Under the pieces are notes generated by a model. That model saw nothing but the letters and a program-made list of their open reading frames with translations. It was not told the origin of the DNA and made no database searches. 64,000 bases of DNA from Burkholderia pyrrocinia (GTDB taxonomy: Bacteria > Pseudomonadota > Gammaproteobacteria > Burkholderiales > Burkholderiaceae). Below are positions 56,024 to 64,000 of the stretch, piece by piece. Within the stretch, counting starts at the first letter, position 1, and every line of letters starts with the position of its first letter. The DNA is taken from contig NZ_CP011505.1 in assembly GCF_001028665.1 (NCBI RefSeq), forward strand, positions 1 to 64,000, read 5' to 3'. A program made the translations under genes and the position numbers.

Positions 56024-56633
56024 AGGGTGCCTCCCGGTTTCTTGTGTCGCCAGCGCGAGCAGTTCTCGACGCTTGCGCATCGAGTCGTTGCGTTGATTTT
56101 CGAAGCGAGTCAGCGCGATGGCGCAGGTCTTGCCTGCAAGTCGATCCTCATGACGTCCATCCGGAAGATGGACCGAACGCTCTTGCATGCTAGGTAAAGG
56201 CGGGGCGCCAGACCAGATCGGCTTGGGACGCATGGTGTTGCCTGTTCCGCACCAATCCGGCGACGCAACACGAGCCGCACTGCCGCGGATTCCGGAAAGC
56301 GCGGCCAGGCGGGCCCGACGCGATTCGTTTCGACAATTTCCTGACGAACGCCGTGGCGGCGTCGATTGGTGCCAAAGAGGAACCGGAAAGTGTGCGGATA
56401 CGGGTCTATCTGCGCACGGAGCCGGCACCTAGTATTGCGCCATGGCGATACGGTTGATCAGGACATCGTTCGCATGTGCACAGGAGAGGCTCGCTTCTCG
56501 CGAACGCATGAAGCGGCCGTATGGCGATGAAAAGAGCACGGGTCACATTGCGCCTTCGTCGATACCGGACCGAACCCGCAGCGCGATTTTTCTGCAAACG
56601 GCTTTTTATGCCTACTACGTGACGAGACGAGCA
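56024..56633. other. Intergenic region upstream of the efflux operon
   Basis: About 610 bases between the divergent OsmC/Ohr-like and NodT genes. No complete gene is seen. A short plus-strand frame around 56310-56450 reads RFDNFLTNAVAASIGAK, which vaguely resembles the effector domain of a LysR-type regulator; it may be the relic of a local regulator. Promoters of both units should lie here. Confidence 0.4.
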
Positions 56634-58151
56634 ATGAACATTTTTTCAATCGCCGGGCGATGCACGTCGCGCGCGTTCAAGGTGGGGGTGCCGGTGATCG
56701 TCGCGACAGGATTGTCGGCGTGCGTGAATTACGCAGGCATTCATGGCAATGCAGCGATGACGGCTCCGCAGCAGTACGCGACGCAACAGAGCCTTCCGTT
56801 CGAACAAGGCCATTGGCCCACGGCCGGTTGGGCCGATCAGTTCGGTGACGGCCAGCTGAAGGCACTGATCGACGAGGCGCTGAGAAACGGCCCGACGCTC
56901 GACCAGGCGCGTGCGCGCGTGGCGGCCGCGCAGGCCTATAGCGAATCCGCACGTGCGGGAACGATGCCGCGCGTCGACGCCAGCTACGCGCTCACGCGCC
57001 AGCAATTCTCAGGGACGGCGCTCGTTCCGCCGCCGTATGGCGGGTCATGGCAGACGGAGAACCGGGGCATCCTCGGCGCTTCGTATGAACTCGACCTCTG
57101 GGGCAAGAAGCGCGAGGCGCTGAAGGCGTCGGTGTCCCGGCTTCAGGCGAGCCGTGCCGACGAGGAAATGGTCAGGCTGACGCTCACGACGTCGATCGCG
57201 CGCACCTATAACCAGCTTGCGCGCCTGTACGTGTTGCGTGACATCGCGGAGCAGGATATCGCTCGGCGCGAGCAGATCGATCGCATCACCGCAGGCCGTA
57301 TCGCGACAGGGCTCGACACGCAGGTCGAGCGCGAGACCGCCCGCGCGAATCTCGCGACGAGCCGCGCCGCGATGAAGTCGCTCGACGGTCAGCTGCTCGC
57401 GACGCGCTATCAGATCGCCGCGCTGCTTGGCGCCGGCCCCGATCGCGGTTTGCAGATCGCGCGCCCGGCGCTCGGCATGGGCGACGACGTTCGCCTGCCC
57501 GACAACTTGCCCGCGGATCTCGTGAGCCGGCGGCCCGACATCGTGGCTGCCCGGTGGAACGTCGATGCAATCGCGCACGACGTGAAGGAGGCGAAGGCCG
57601 AGTTCTATCCCGACATCAACCTGAGCGCCGCGATCGGACTCGACGCGTTCGGCTTCGGCCGCTTCCTGACCGCGGCGAGCCGCACGGCTTCGGTCGGCCC
57701 GGCAATCCACCTGCCGATCTTCGACGCGGGTGAACTCCGCGCGCAACTGAAGGGACGCTATGCCGACTTCGATTACGCCGTCGCGACCTATAACCAGGCG
57801 CTCGTGACCGCGTTGAGCGAAGTCGCCACGCAAATTGCCGACGTGCGTTCGACGGATGCGCAGCTTGTCGATGCGCAGACTGCGCAGCAAGCGGCGCTGA
57901 AGGCTGCCGGACTGGCGCTCGCGCAGTACAAGGCCGGTCTCACGAATCAACTGACCGTGTTGAACGCCGACGTCAATGCGCTTGCCGCCGATCAGAGCGT
58001 CGCGAATCTGCGCATGAACCGCCGCGATCGGCAGATTGCGCTGGCGTCCGCGCTGGGCGGCGGCTTCGTCGACACGTCGTTCGCGGACTCGGGAGCGGCG
58101 GCGCGCGCCGACGTGTCCGCATCCGACACGCCTGCCGTCGCCGCGCGCTGA
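56634..58151 (+). CDS. NodT-family outer-membrane efflux lipoprotein
   Basis: A 505-residue TolC-like outer-membrane factor. The signal peptide ends in the lipobox LSAC (Cys30). The two repeated OEP domains are visible, with DARARVAAAQAYSESARAG-like and LASEVATQIADVRST helices, and the NodT pattern RPDIVAARWNVDAIAHDVKEAKAEFYPDINL (in pieces). It forms the exit duct of a tripartite pump. It is followed by EmrA and EmrB type genes (34 and 105 bases apart). A weak GAGACGAG precedes the ATG; upstream ATG codons in the same frame would spoil the signal peptide. Confidence 0.93.
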   Translation: MNIFSIAGRCTSRAFKVGVPVIVATGLSACVNYAGIHGNAAMTAPQQYATQQSLPFEQGHWPTAGWADQFGDGQLKALIDEALRNGPTLDQARARVAAAQAYSESARAGTMPRVDASYALTRQQFSGTALVPPPYGGSWQTENRGILGASYELDLWGKKREALKASVSRLQASRADEEMVRLTLTTSIARTYNQLARLYVLRDIAEQDIARREQIDRITAGRIATGLDTQVERETARANLATSRAAMKSLDGQLLATRYQIAALLGAGPDRGLQIARPALGMGDDVRLPDNLPADLVSRRPDIVAARWNVDAIAHDVKEAKAEFYPDINLSAAIGLDAFGFGRFLTAASRTASVGPAIHLPIFDAGELRAQLKGRYADFDYAVATYNQALVTALSEVATQIADVRSTDAQLVDAQTAQQAALKAAGLALAQYKAGLTNQLTVLNADVNALAADQSVANLRMNRRDRQIALASALGGGFVDTSFADSGAAARADVSASDTPAVAAR

Positions 58152-58185
58152 GCGGCTACCCATCGAATCTGCCTGGAGAATTGAA

Positions 58186-59502
58186 ATGAGCGAAATCAAC
58201 CCGCCGGTGCGCAAGCCGGTCGATGCCGCCCGCGTGAATCAAGATCCGTCGCCGTCGGGAGGCGACGATGTCGGAGGCGAACCCGCGACGCGGCGGCGCG
58301 GGATGCTGTTGGCGCTGCTCGGCGTAGCTGTCGTCGCGTCGTCGATCGCGTATGGCGTGTACTACCTGACGGTTGCGCGCTACCACGAATCCACCGACGA
58401 CGCGTACGTCAGCGGCAACCTCGTGCAGTTGACGCCGCAGGTGGCGGGTACCGTCGTCGCCGTGAATGCTGACGATACGCAGATCGTGAAGGCGGGCGAT
58501 CCGGTCGTGAAGCTCGACAATGCCGATGCGAAAGTCGCACTCGGCAACGCCGAAGCGACGCTGGGCCAGACCGTGCGGCAGGTGAGCGGTCTTTACGTGA
58601 ACAACGATCTCTATGCGGCGAACGTCGCCCAGCGGCAGTCCGATCTGGCTCGCGCCCAGGACGATCTGCGCCGCCGTCAGGCCGTTGCCGGCACGGGCGC
58701 CGTGTCGGCGGAAGACATCGCGCACGCGCGCGACACCGTGACGGCCGCGCACGCCGCGCTCGACGCCGCGCGTCAACAGGCGCAAGCCAACCGCGCGTTG
58801 ACCGACCGCACGACGATCGGCCAGCACCCGAACGTTCAGGCCGCCGCGTCGAAAGTGCGCGACGCGTATCTCGCCTACGCGCGTAATGTATTGCCCGCGC
58901 CAGTCACGGGCTATGTGGCGAAGCGTTCGGTTCAGGTCGGCCAGCGTGTGTCGCCCGGCACGCCGCTGATGGCGATCGTGCCGCTCGACGGCGTGTGGGT
59001 CGATGCGAACTACAAGGAAAGCCAGCTGCGCAACATGCGCATCGGTCAACCCGTCACGCTGACGGCCGACGTGTACGGCGGCAAGGTCAAGTACCGCGGC
59101 TGGGTCGTCGGTTTCTCGGCGGGCACGGGCAGCGCATTCGCGAGCCTGCCGGCGCAGAACGCGACGGGCAACTGGATCAAGATCGTCCAGCGTTTGCCCG
59201 CGCGCATCCAGCTGGATCAGAAGGAACTCGACGCGCATCCGTTGCGCATCGGCCTGTCGATGGAGGTCGATGTGGATACGCGCGACAACACCGGCCCGCA
59301 GCTCGGCGCGGCGTTGAATACGTCGTATCGCACCGATGTGTTCGCCGAATACGGCGCGCAGGCAGATGCCGAGATCGAGAAGATCATCGCGCAGAACATC
59401 GTGACCGGTCGTGCAGGGCCGACGGAGCCCGTCGTCTCGTCCACGCGTTCCGCAAAGCGCTACGCCAGGGACCGGAGCGGCGCCGAACAGCGCGCAGGCT
59501 GA
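58186..59502 (+). CDS. emrA: EmrA/HlyD-type membrane-fusion protein
   Basis: A 438-residue periplasmic adaptor. A single membrane helix at about 40-60 (MLLALLGVAVVASSIAYGVY) is followed by the biotin/lipoyl-like strands (STDDAYVSGNLVQLTPQVAG, NADDTQIVKAGDPVVKLD), a coiled-coil region at 95-200 (QRQSDLARAQDDLRRRQAV) and the beta-barrel part (YVAKRSVQVGQRVSPGTPLM, WVDANYKESQLRNMRIGQPV). It links the inner-membrane pump EmrB to the NodT duct. The C-terminal tail of about 30 residues is basic. It is the middle gene of the efflux operon. Confidence 0.94.
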   Translation: MSEINPPVRKPVDAARVNQDPSPSGGDDVGGEPATRRRGMLLALLGVAVVASSIAYGVYYLTVARYHESTDDAYVSGNLVQLTPQVAGTVVAVNADDTQIVKAGDPVVKLDNADAKVALGNAEATLGQTVRQVSGLYVNNDLYAANVAQRQSDLARAQDDLRRRQAVAGTGAVSAEDIAHARDTVTAAHAALDAARQQAQANRALTDRTTIGQHPNVQAAASKVRDAYLAYARNVLPAPVTGYVAKRSVQVGQRVSPGTPLMAIVPLDGVWVDANYKESQLRNMRIGQPVTLTADVYGGKVKYRGWVVGFSAGTGSAFASLPAQNATGNWIKIVQRLPARIQLDQKELDAHPLRIGLSMEVDVDTRDNTGPQLGAALNTSYRTDVFAEYGAQADAEIEKIIAQNIVTGRAGPTEPVVSSTRSAKRYARDRSGAEQRAG

Positions 59503-59607
59503 CTCGCGTCCCGGAGCGCGCGTCGCAGTCGCGCTCCGGGTCATTCAATCGTCTGACGGGCCGGACCGATGCGCCGGGCCTGTCGAATACTTCAGACCGG
59601 AAGCGAG

Positions 59608-61161
59608 ATGAATTCCTCGATGCAATCTGCACCCGCACCGCTGACCGGCGGAAAGCTGGTTCTTGCGACACTCGCCGTCGCGCTCGCGACGTTCATGAAC
59701 GTGCTGGATTCGTCCATTGCCAACGTTGCGATTCCCACCATCTCGGGAAACCTCGGGGTGTCCGTCGACGAAGGCACGTGGGTGATCACGCTGTTCTCGG
59801 CGGCCAATGCCGTCGCGATTCCGCTGACGGGCTGGCTCACGCAGCGCGTCGGTCAGATCAGGCTGTTCGTGGCCGCCATCGTGCTGTTCGTTTTCTCGTC
59901 GTGGCTGTGCGGCATCGCGCCGAACCTGCTCGTGCTGCTCGCAGCACGCGTCTTGCAGGGCGTCGTCGCAGGCCCGCTGATTCCGCTTTCGCAAGCGATC
60001 CTGCTGGGTTCGTATTCGAAAGAAAAAAGCTCGACCGCGTTGGCGCTGTGGTCGATGACCGCGACGGTCGGCCCGATTGCCGGCCCCGCGCTGGGCGGCT
60101 GGATCACCGACAGCTACAGCTGGTCGTGGATCTTCTACATCAACATTCCCGTCGGGCTGTTCGCGGCCGGCGTGACGTGGATGATCTATCGCGACCGTGA
60201 GACGCCGGTGCGCAAACTCCCGATCGACAAAGTCGGCCTGATGTCGCTCGTCGTATGGGTCGCAACGTTGCAGATCATGCTCGACAAGGGCAAGGATCTC
60301 GATTGGTTCAACTCGCCGGTGATCTGCGTGCTTACCGTCATCGCCGCGATCAGCTTCCTGTTCTTCCTGATCTGGGAATTCACGGAGAAGAACCCGATCG
60401 TCGATATTCGCCTGTTCGCGGTGCGCAATTTCCGCGGCGGCACGATTGCGATCTCGGTCGCGTATGCGGTGTTCTTCTCGAATCTGGTGATCCTGCCGCA
60501 ATGGATTCAGGGCTATCTGGGCTATCGTTCGGTGGACGCCGGGCTCGTGACGGCGCCGCTCGGGATCTTCGCCGTGCTGCTCGCGCCCGTGATGGCGAAG
60601 ATCATGCCGAAGTCCGATGCACGAGTGCTCGCGACGCTGGCGTTCCTGGGTTTTGCAGGCGTATTCTTCATGCGCTCGCATTACACGACGAACGTCGACC
60701 CCTATACGCTGGTGCTGCCGACGCTGTTGCAAGGCATTCCGATGGCACTCTTCTTTACGCCGCTGACCGCGATCATCCTGTCGGGATTGTCACCGGAGAG
60801 GATTCCGGCGGCCGCGGGCCTGTCCAATTTCGTGCGCGTGTTTGCAGGCGGCGTCGGCACGTCGTTGATCGCGACGGGCTGGAACAACCGGACGATTCTG
60901 CACCATGCGCAGCTCGCCGAGCAGTCGAGCGTGAACAACCCCGACTATACGAGCGCCATCGCGAACCTCCACGCGACGCTCGGCGGCGGCATGGATCAGG
61001 CCACCGCGTTCTTCGAACGCGCGTTGAATGCACAGGCCGCGATGCTCGGGCTGAACGACATCTTCTGGCTGTCGTCGATCATCTTCGTCGTGATCATCCC
61101 GCTGGTCTGGCTCACGAAGCCCGGCAAGGGCGGTGGTGGAGCAGCGGCGGGCGCGCACTGA
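59608..61161 (+). CDS. emrB: EmrB-type MFS drug transporter (DHA2, 14 TM)
   Basis: A 517-residue inner-membrane antiporter of the DHA2 group. Motifs are FMNVLDSSIANVAIPTISG (TM1), DEGTWVITLFSAANAVAIPL, GWLTQRVGQIRLFV (motif A), LLAARVLQGVVAGPLIPLSQ (motif B/C region) and WSWIFYINIPVG. Fourteen helices are expected. It drives export of hydrophobic drugs or organic compounds with protons through EmrA and NodT. The nearby hydrophobic-substrate genes do not belong to the same operon. ATG 59608 has GGAAG before it. The hairpin at 61272 ends the operon. Confidence 0.95.
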   Translation: MNSSMQSAPAPLTGGKLVLATLAVALATFMNVLDSSIANVAIPTISGNLGVSVDEGTWVITLFSAANAVAIPLTGWLTQRVGQIRLFVAAIVLFVFSSWLCGIAPNLLVLLAARVLQGVVAGPLIPLSQAILLGSYSKEKSSTALALWSMTATVGPIAGPALGGWITDSYSWSWIFYINIPVGLFAAGVTWMIYRDRETPVRKLPIDKVGLMSLVVWVATLQIMLDKGKDLDWFNSPVICVLTVIAAISFLFFLIWEFTEKNPIVDIRLFAVRNFRGGTIAISVAYAVFFSNLVILPQWIQGYLGYRSVDAGLVTAPLGIFAVLLAPVMAKIMPKSDARVLATLAFLGFAGVFFMRSHYTTNVDPYTLVLPTLLQGIPMALFFTPLTAIILSGLSPERIPAAAGLSNFVRVFAGGVGTSLIATGWNNRTILHHAQLAEQSSVNNPDYTSAIANLHATLGGGMDQATAFFERALNAQAAMLGLNDIFWLSSIIFVVIIPLVWLTKPGKGGGGAAAGAH

Positions 61162-61271
61162 GTGCAGTCGTTTCCGGCGGCGCCTCTCGTCGCCCGGTGA
61201 CGATCGCCCGGTAGCCGCCGGGACCGTTGGTGCAAGACCTGCGGTCGATTCCGTTCCTGTTCGGGTGCCCT

Positions 61272-61302
61272 CCGGGCCGCAGACGTGATGCGGCCCGGTT
61301 CT
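61272..61302 (+). terminator. Intrinsic terminator of the efflux operon
   Basis: CCGGGCCGCA (61272-61281) pairs perfectly with TGCGGCCCGG (61289-61298) around a GACGTGA loop, then TTCTTT. It lies 110 bases after emrB. Confidence 0.7.
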
Positions 61303-62331
61303 TTCGACATCGCCCGGCGGCACAAGGGCGACTATATTTCCCGTTCAGCGCAGTGCCATCCTGATGCCAGCGCCAATTCGCCCGGTGTTGCGTACCGGTT
61401 CCGCGGCGACGGTAACCCGTCACGGGGCAAATCGACGTGGATGTGCGGTGTCGGCATGAACCGACATCGATCGAGTCGCGTCGGGTTCCATTACGCCTTC
61501 CACCGACATGCCGGGAATCGGGATGCCCGCCTGTGCCGCAAGCATCCTCGGCCGCGGACGGCTGCGCCGGATTGACACCGTCGCCTCGCACACCTGGCGC
61601 CTTCGGCGTTCGCAAGTGGACGGCGATCTGATCGCTACCGGAGCGGACGAAGTTCAAGATGCCCGGACGTGTGCCGGCGTGCGGGACGAGTGCGGCGCGC
61701 CGCAACTCGGCATCGCAGTGCCGGGCCGTTGTCGCTTCGACGGCCCTGCGCGGATCGGTTTTTCCGAGCGGTCCTGCCGCGGAAACAACCGCTGCGTGCG
61801 AGGCAATCGGTGCCGGCTATGGACAACGCGACTCGGCGGCACCGAAGCCCGGCGAGTTTGCGGGATCGACTCCGATCTTCGTTCCCGTAAGAACACTCTT
61901 CAGCCTGTCGTTCGCTATCGTGTACGCGCTCGACTTGGGCGATGACGCAATCAGGGTATGAGCGTGTGCGCAGTCCGGTCCTTGCTGCCGACGAGCCATC
62001 GTGGCGCCAATCATGGCAATTCTCATCGAGCATGTGTGTGCCGGCCCTTCGCCGGACCGGCGCGCTATCTGCGCGCTGTTTGCCCGGTGTCGTCCCGGGT
62101 GCCGCCAATCGACTTCCGACGGCGTTGTCGTCGCCGTCGTGTAATCGATGGGCACACGGATCCGATCAGGAAGATGCTTGAAACCGGAAAGGCAAGGATG
62201 ATGGCCGCCGTCTTCGGACACGTGCTGCGCGAGACGGCGGAGGCCCTGTCCGCTGCGTGGCGGCGCGCCAACCCGATGGGGCGGAATGGCGCCGTACCCG
62301 GATACTCGGGCACGTCGTGGACGCGACGCCA
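61303..62331. other. Long region without a confident gene
   Basis: About 1030 bases between the efflux terminator and the end of the DedA-rhodanese gene. Open frames on both strands are short and of arginine-rich, low-complexity composition. A minus-strand frame from about 62035 begins MRIAMIGAT, like an NAD(P)-binding protein, but the following residues do not support it. A decayed gene is possible. Confidence 0.4.
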
Positions 62332-63336
62332 TCAATGCGTGAAAAGCTGTCGCTCTGCGCCGCTGATTGCCGCGTCATTCATCGCCATGATCGGCTCGAC
62401 GTCGAAACCTTCGACACGCCATGCATCGATCCCGCCGGTGAGCGGCAATGCAAGCTTGACGCCGGACAGTCGCAACTGCCTGGCCACCGACGCCGCAGAC
62501 ACTTCGTTCGGACACGCACAATAGACGACGAGCGTTCGGTTCGCCCCATAGCGTTCCATGATCTGCGCGGGCTTGCGTTCATCGGCAATCACGGCGCCTG
62601 GAATGACGAACGGATCGCGCATGCGTCGTTCGGTGGAGCGGACATCGATCACGACCGGCCGCGGATTGTTCGCGAGCAACGCATGCAATTCACCGGCGCT
62701 GATCCGCGCCTTCTCGAGCGCATTGGCCAGCGTCAGTCGCCGGCAGTAGCGATACGCGACATACAGAAACGGTGCGATGCCGACCACGATGAGCGCGTGC
62801 CAGCCAAGACGGGCGACAAGGGAAAAGACCATGTCGATCTGCGAAGCGAAGATTGCGCCGATGGCCAGGCCGATCGATGCCCAAAGCGCGACGCCTGCGC
62901 AATCGTGCAGGACGAAGGAGCGCAACCTGACGGCCATCGCACCGCACAGGGGAACGGCAACGAGCGACAGGCCGGGTACGAACCGCGCCACGACCAGTAC
63001 GCGGACGCCCCAGCGACCGAAAAAGCGCTCCGTGGTCCGGACGCACGTTTCACGCGACTGCGACAATTTGCAAACGGTATGAAGCGTGCGCTTGCCGTAC
63101 CGCTTGCCGCCCTGAAACCAGACCAGGTCGCCGAGCACGCCGCCCATCACGGCGGCGCCGAGTATCGCCGCGAAATGCAGCACCGTCGCCGACGCAACGT
63201 GCGTGACGAGCGCAATGCCTGCGCCTACCGTGATCAAGGTCGGTATGGCAGGCAAAGGCAGGCCCAGCGAAGATCCAAGCACGTTCAGGAATACGACCAA
63301 CGTGCCATACCGTGCGATCAGTTCATGCGAAATCAT
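62332..63336 (-). CDS. DedA-family membrane protein fused to a rhodanese domain
   Basis: A 334-residue fusion. The N-terminal part (about 1-205) is a DedA/SNARE-associated (VTT) membrane domain: LVVFLNVLGSSLGLPLPAIP, GGVLGDLVWFQGGKRYGK and VRVLVVARFVPGLSLVAVPL. The C-terminal 120 residues form a rhodanese-like domain (NPRPVVIDVRSTERRMRDP, IPGAVIADER, VVYCACPNEVSAASVARQL) with the active cysteine in VYCAC and the sequence SGVKLALPLTGGIDAW. DedA proteins flip or transport lipids or keep membrane potential; the rhodanese domain may handle sulfane sulfur. It is transcribed alone. A GGAGAG site precedes ATG 63336. Confidence 0.9.
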   Translation of the reverse strand: MISHELIARYGTLVVFLNVLGSSLGLPLPAIPTLITVGAGIALVTHVASATVLHFAAILGAAVMGGVLGDLVWFQGGKRYGKRTLHTVCKLSQSRETCVRTTERFFGRWGVRVLVVARFVPGLSLVAVPLCGAMAVRLRSFVLHDCAGVALWASIGLAIGAIFASQIDMVFSLVARLGWHALIVVGIAPFLYVAYRYCRRLTLANALEKARISAGELHALLANNPRPVVIDVRSTERRMRDPFVIPGAVIADERKPAQIMERYGANRTLVVYCACPNEVSAASVARQLRLSGVKLALPLTGGIDAWRVEGFDVEPIMAMNDAAISGAERQLFTH

Positions 63337-63629
63337 GATGCTCTCCTTGTGGCTTGCACGTACCGGTCTCGAAGGACGTTCATTGCGCAGCCCGAACTGC
63401 GACGGCCGACGCTGGCTCCGGACTTGCCGTCATCGAAACGGTCTGACACATCGAACCGGCGACAGAGGCTACCGGACCGCACATCGGAAGACATCTGGCC
63501 CGGAAGCACCGTTCGCTCGCACGGCGGCAAACACGGCGGCGCGGCGCCGTGTGCCGAGGTTCCCTGCCTTCGCCGCGGCCATGCTCGACCGGCGCGAATG
63601 GAATGACCGGGGGAAGAAGCCGATACGCG

Positions 63630-64000
63630 CTACCTGGCGACGGACGGCTCTTGTTCCGGCAAGTGTTTGGATGGCGGAAGCGTGTCCTTGCCGGGCCCAG
63701 CAGTTTCATTGACGTCCTGCCGATAGCGGTGCACGTCGCGCGTGACGAAGCCGATCTCGCGGCTCGGAATCTCGAACCATTCGGGGTGTCCGAACGAACG
63801 GCGAATATCCTCGAGACCGCTCGCCCAATGCTCGCGCATTGTCTCCTTGCTGAATTCGTAGTCCTTGTAGTGCCCCTCGAACGACTTGTTCTTGTAGATC
63901 AGGTGCACGACATTCACCGCGCTGCCGTCCGCGGTTTTCTGCGCCTCCTGCAACAGCGGGTGCGCCAGCCGCACGTTTTCGGGGATGTGTTCGAGCAGTG
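63630..64000 (-). CDS. Patatin-like phospholipase, DUF3734 C-terminal part (partial)
   Basis: The frame is open to the window edge, so the N-terminus with the catalytic Ser/Asp dyad is not seen. The visible 123 residues start LLEHIPENVRLAHPLLQEAQ and continue with VNVVHLIYKNKSFEGHYKDYEFS, MREHWASGLEDIRRS and REIGFVTRDVHRYRQD, which is the DUF3734 region found at the C-terminus of a subset of bacterial patatins, often near polyhydroxybutyrate or fatty-acid genes. It stops at TAG 63630-63632. It is a different subfamily from the patatin at 52613. Nothing notable lies in the 293 bases between it and the DedA gene. Confidence 0.85.
   Translation of the reverse strand, partial: LLEHIPENVRLAHPLLQEAQKTADGSAVNVVHLIYKNKSFEGHYKDYEFSKETMREHWASGLEDIRRSFGHPEWFEIPSREIGFVTRDVHRYRQDVNETAGPGKDTLPPSKHLPEQEPSVAR

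Noticed and set aside
56310..56450. Fragment resembling a LysR effector domain (RFDNFLTNAV...)
   Set aside because: The similarity covers fewer than 20 residues and no helix-turn-helix is found near it, so it is not reported as a gene.
61828..62035. Minus-strand frame beginning MRIAMIGAT, like an NAD(P)-binding protein
   Set aside because: The glycine-rich motif is not completed and the rest is unrelated, short and without a good ribosome site.

Overview
The window looks like a chromosome segment of a GC-rich betaproteobacterium, most likely Burkholderia sensu lato. I infer this from the 23S/5S rRNA sequence type, the strong GC bias at third codon positions, the reductive pyrimidine pathway (preTA) and the NodT/EmrA/EmrB efflux trio. 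I cannot name the species from sequence alone.

Layout. (1) 1-2160: 3' part of a 23S rRNA, the 5S rRNA and an intrinsic terminator. (2) 2377-8502: an NTF2-like protein, a small membrane protein, an AraC-type regulator, and an acyl-CoA synthetase / short-chain dehydrogenase / thiolase set. Nearly every gene here, and the rRNAs, carries single-base indels, which points to poor sequence quality rather than true decay. (3) 8541-20207: a pyrimidine locus with a divergent RutR-type repressor, beta-ureidopropionase, dihydropyrimidine dehydrogenase (PreT/PreA), an NCS1 transporter, dihydropyrimidinase, a nucleoside transporter, thymidine phosphorylase and cytidine deaminase. Together these import nucleosides and bases, convert them to uracil or thymine, and degrade these to beta-amino acids. 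(4) 20257-24831: a Rieske oxygenase and a methionine sulfoxide repair operon msrB-dipZ-msrA.

(5) 24905-48212: an accessory block of about 23.3 kb bounded by a perfect 31-bp direct repeat. No integrase or transposase was found in it. It is packed with hydrophobic-substrate catabolism genes: three related alpha/beta hydrolases, two GMC (cholesterol-oxidase-like) oxidoreductases (one with an in-frame stop), an AMP-forming acyl-CoA ligase, enoyl-CoA hydratase, SDR, OmpW, an AcuI-type reductase, a quinone-oxidoreductase-type MDR, an Old Yellow Enzyme, SCP2-type lipid-binding proteins, two intact TetR regulators plus one decayed copy, and an HxlR-SCP2 regulator. Gene fragments lie near both ends. 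Three families of palindromic operators tie the transcription units together.

(6) 48248-54340: a VapBC toxin-antitoxin pair with its operator, followed by a co-directional trio: a zinc-ribbon/class III cyclase/AAA/TPR protein of 1151 aa, a patatin-like lipase and a small HD-domain hydrolase. This trio resembles a nucleotide-signalling/effector module and is the most speculative but interesting candidate system. (7) 54466-64000: cupin, AhpD-like and OsmC/Ohr-like stress genes, the NodT-EmrA-EmrB efflux operon, a DedA-rhodanese fusion, and the 3' end of a DUF3734-type patatin gene running off the window.

No CRISPR array, tRNA gene, prophage structural gene or complete insertion sequence was seen.
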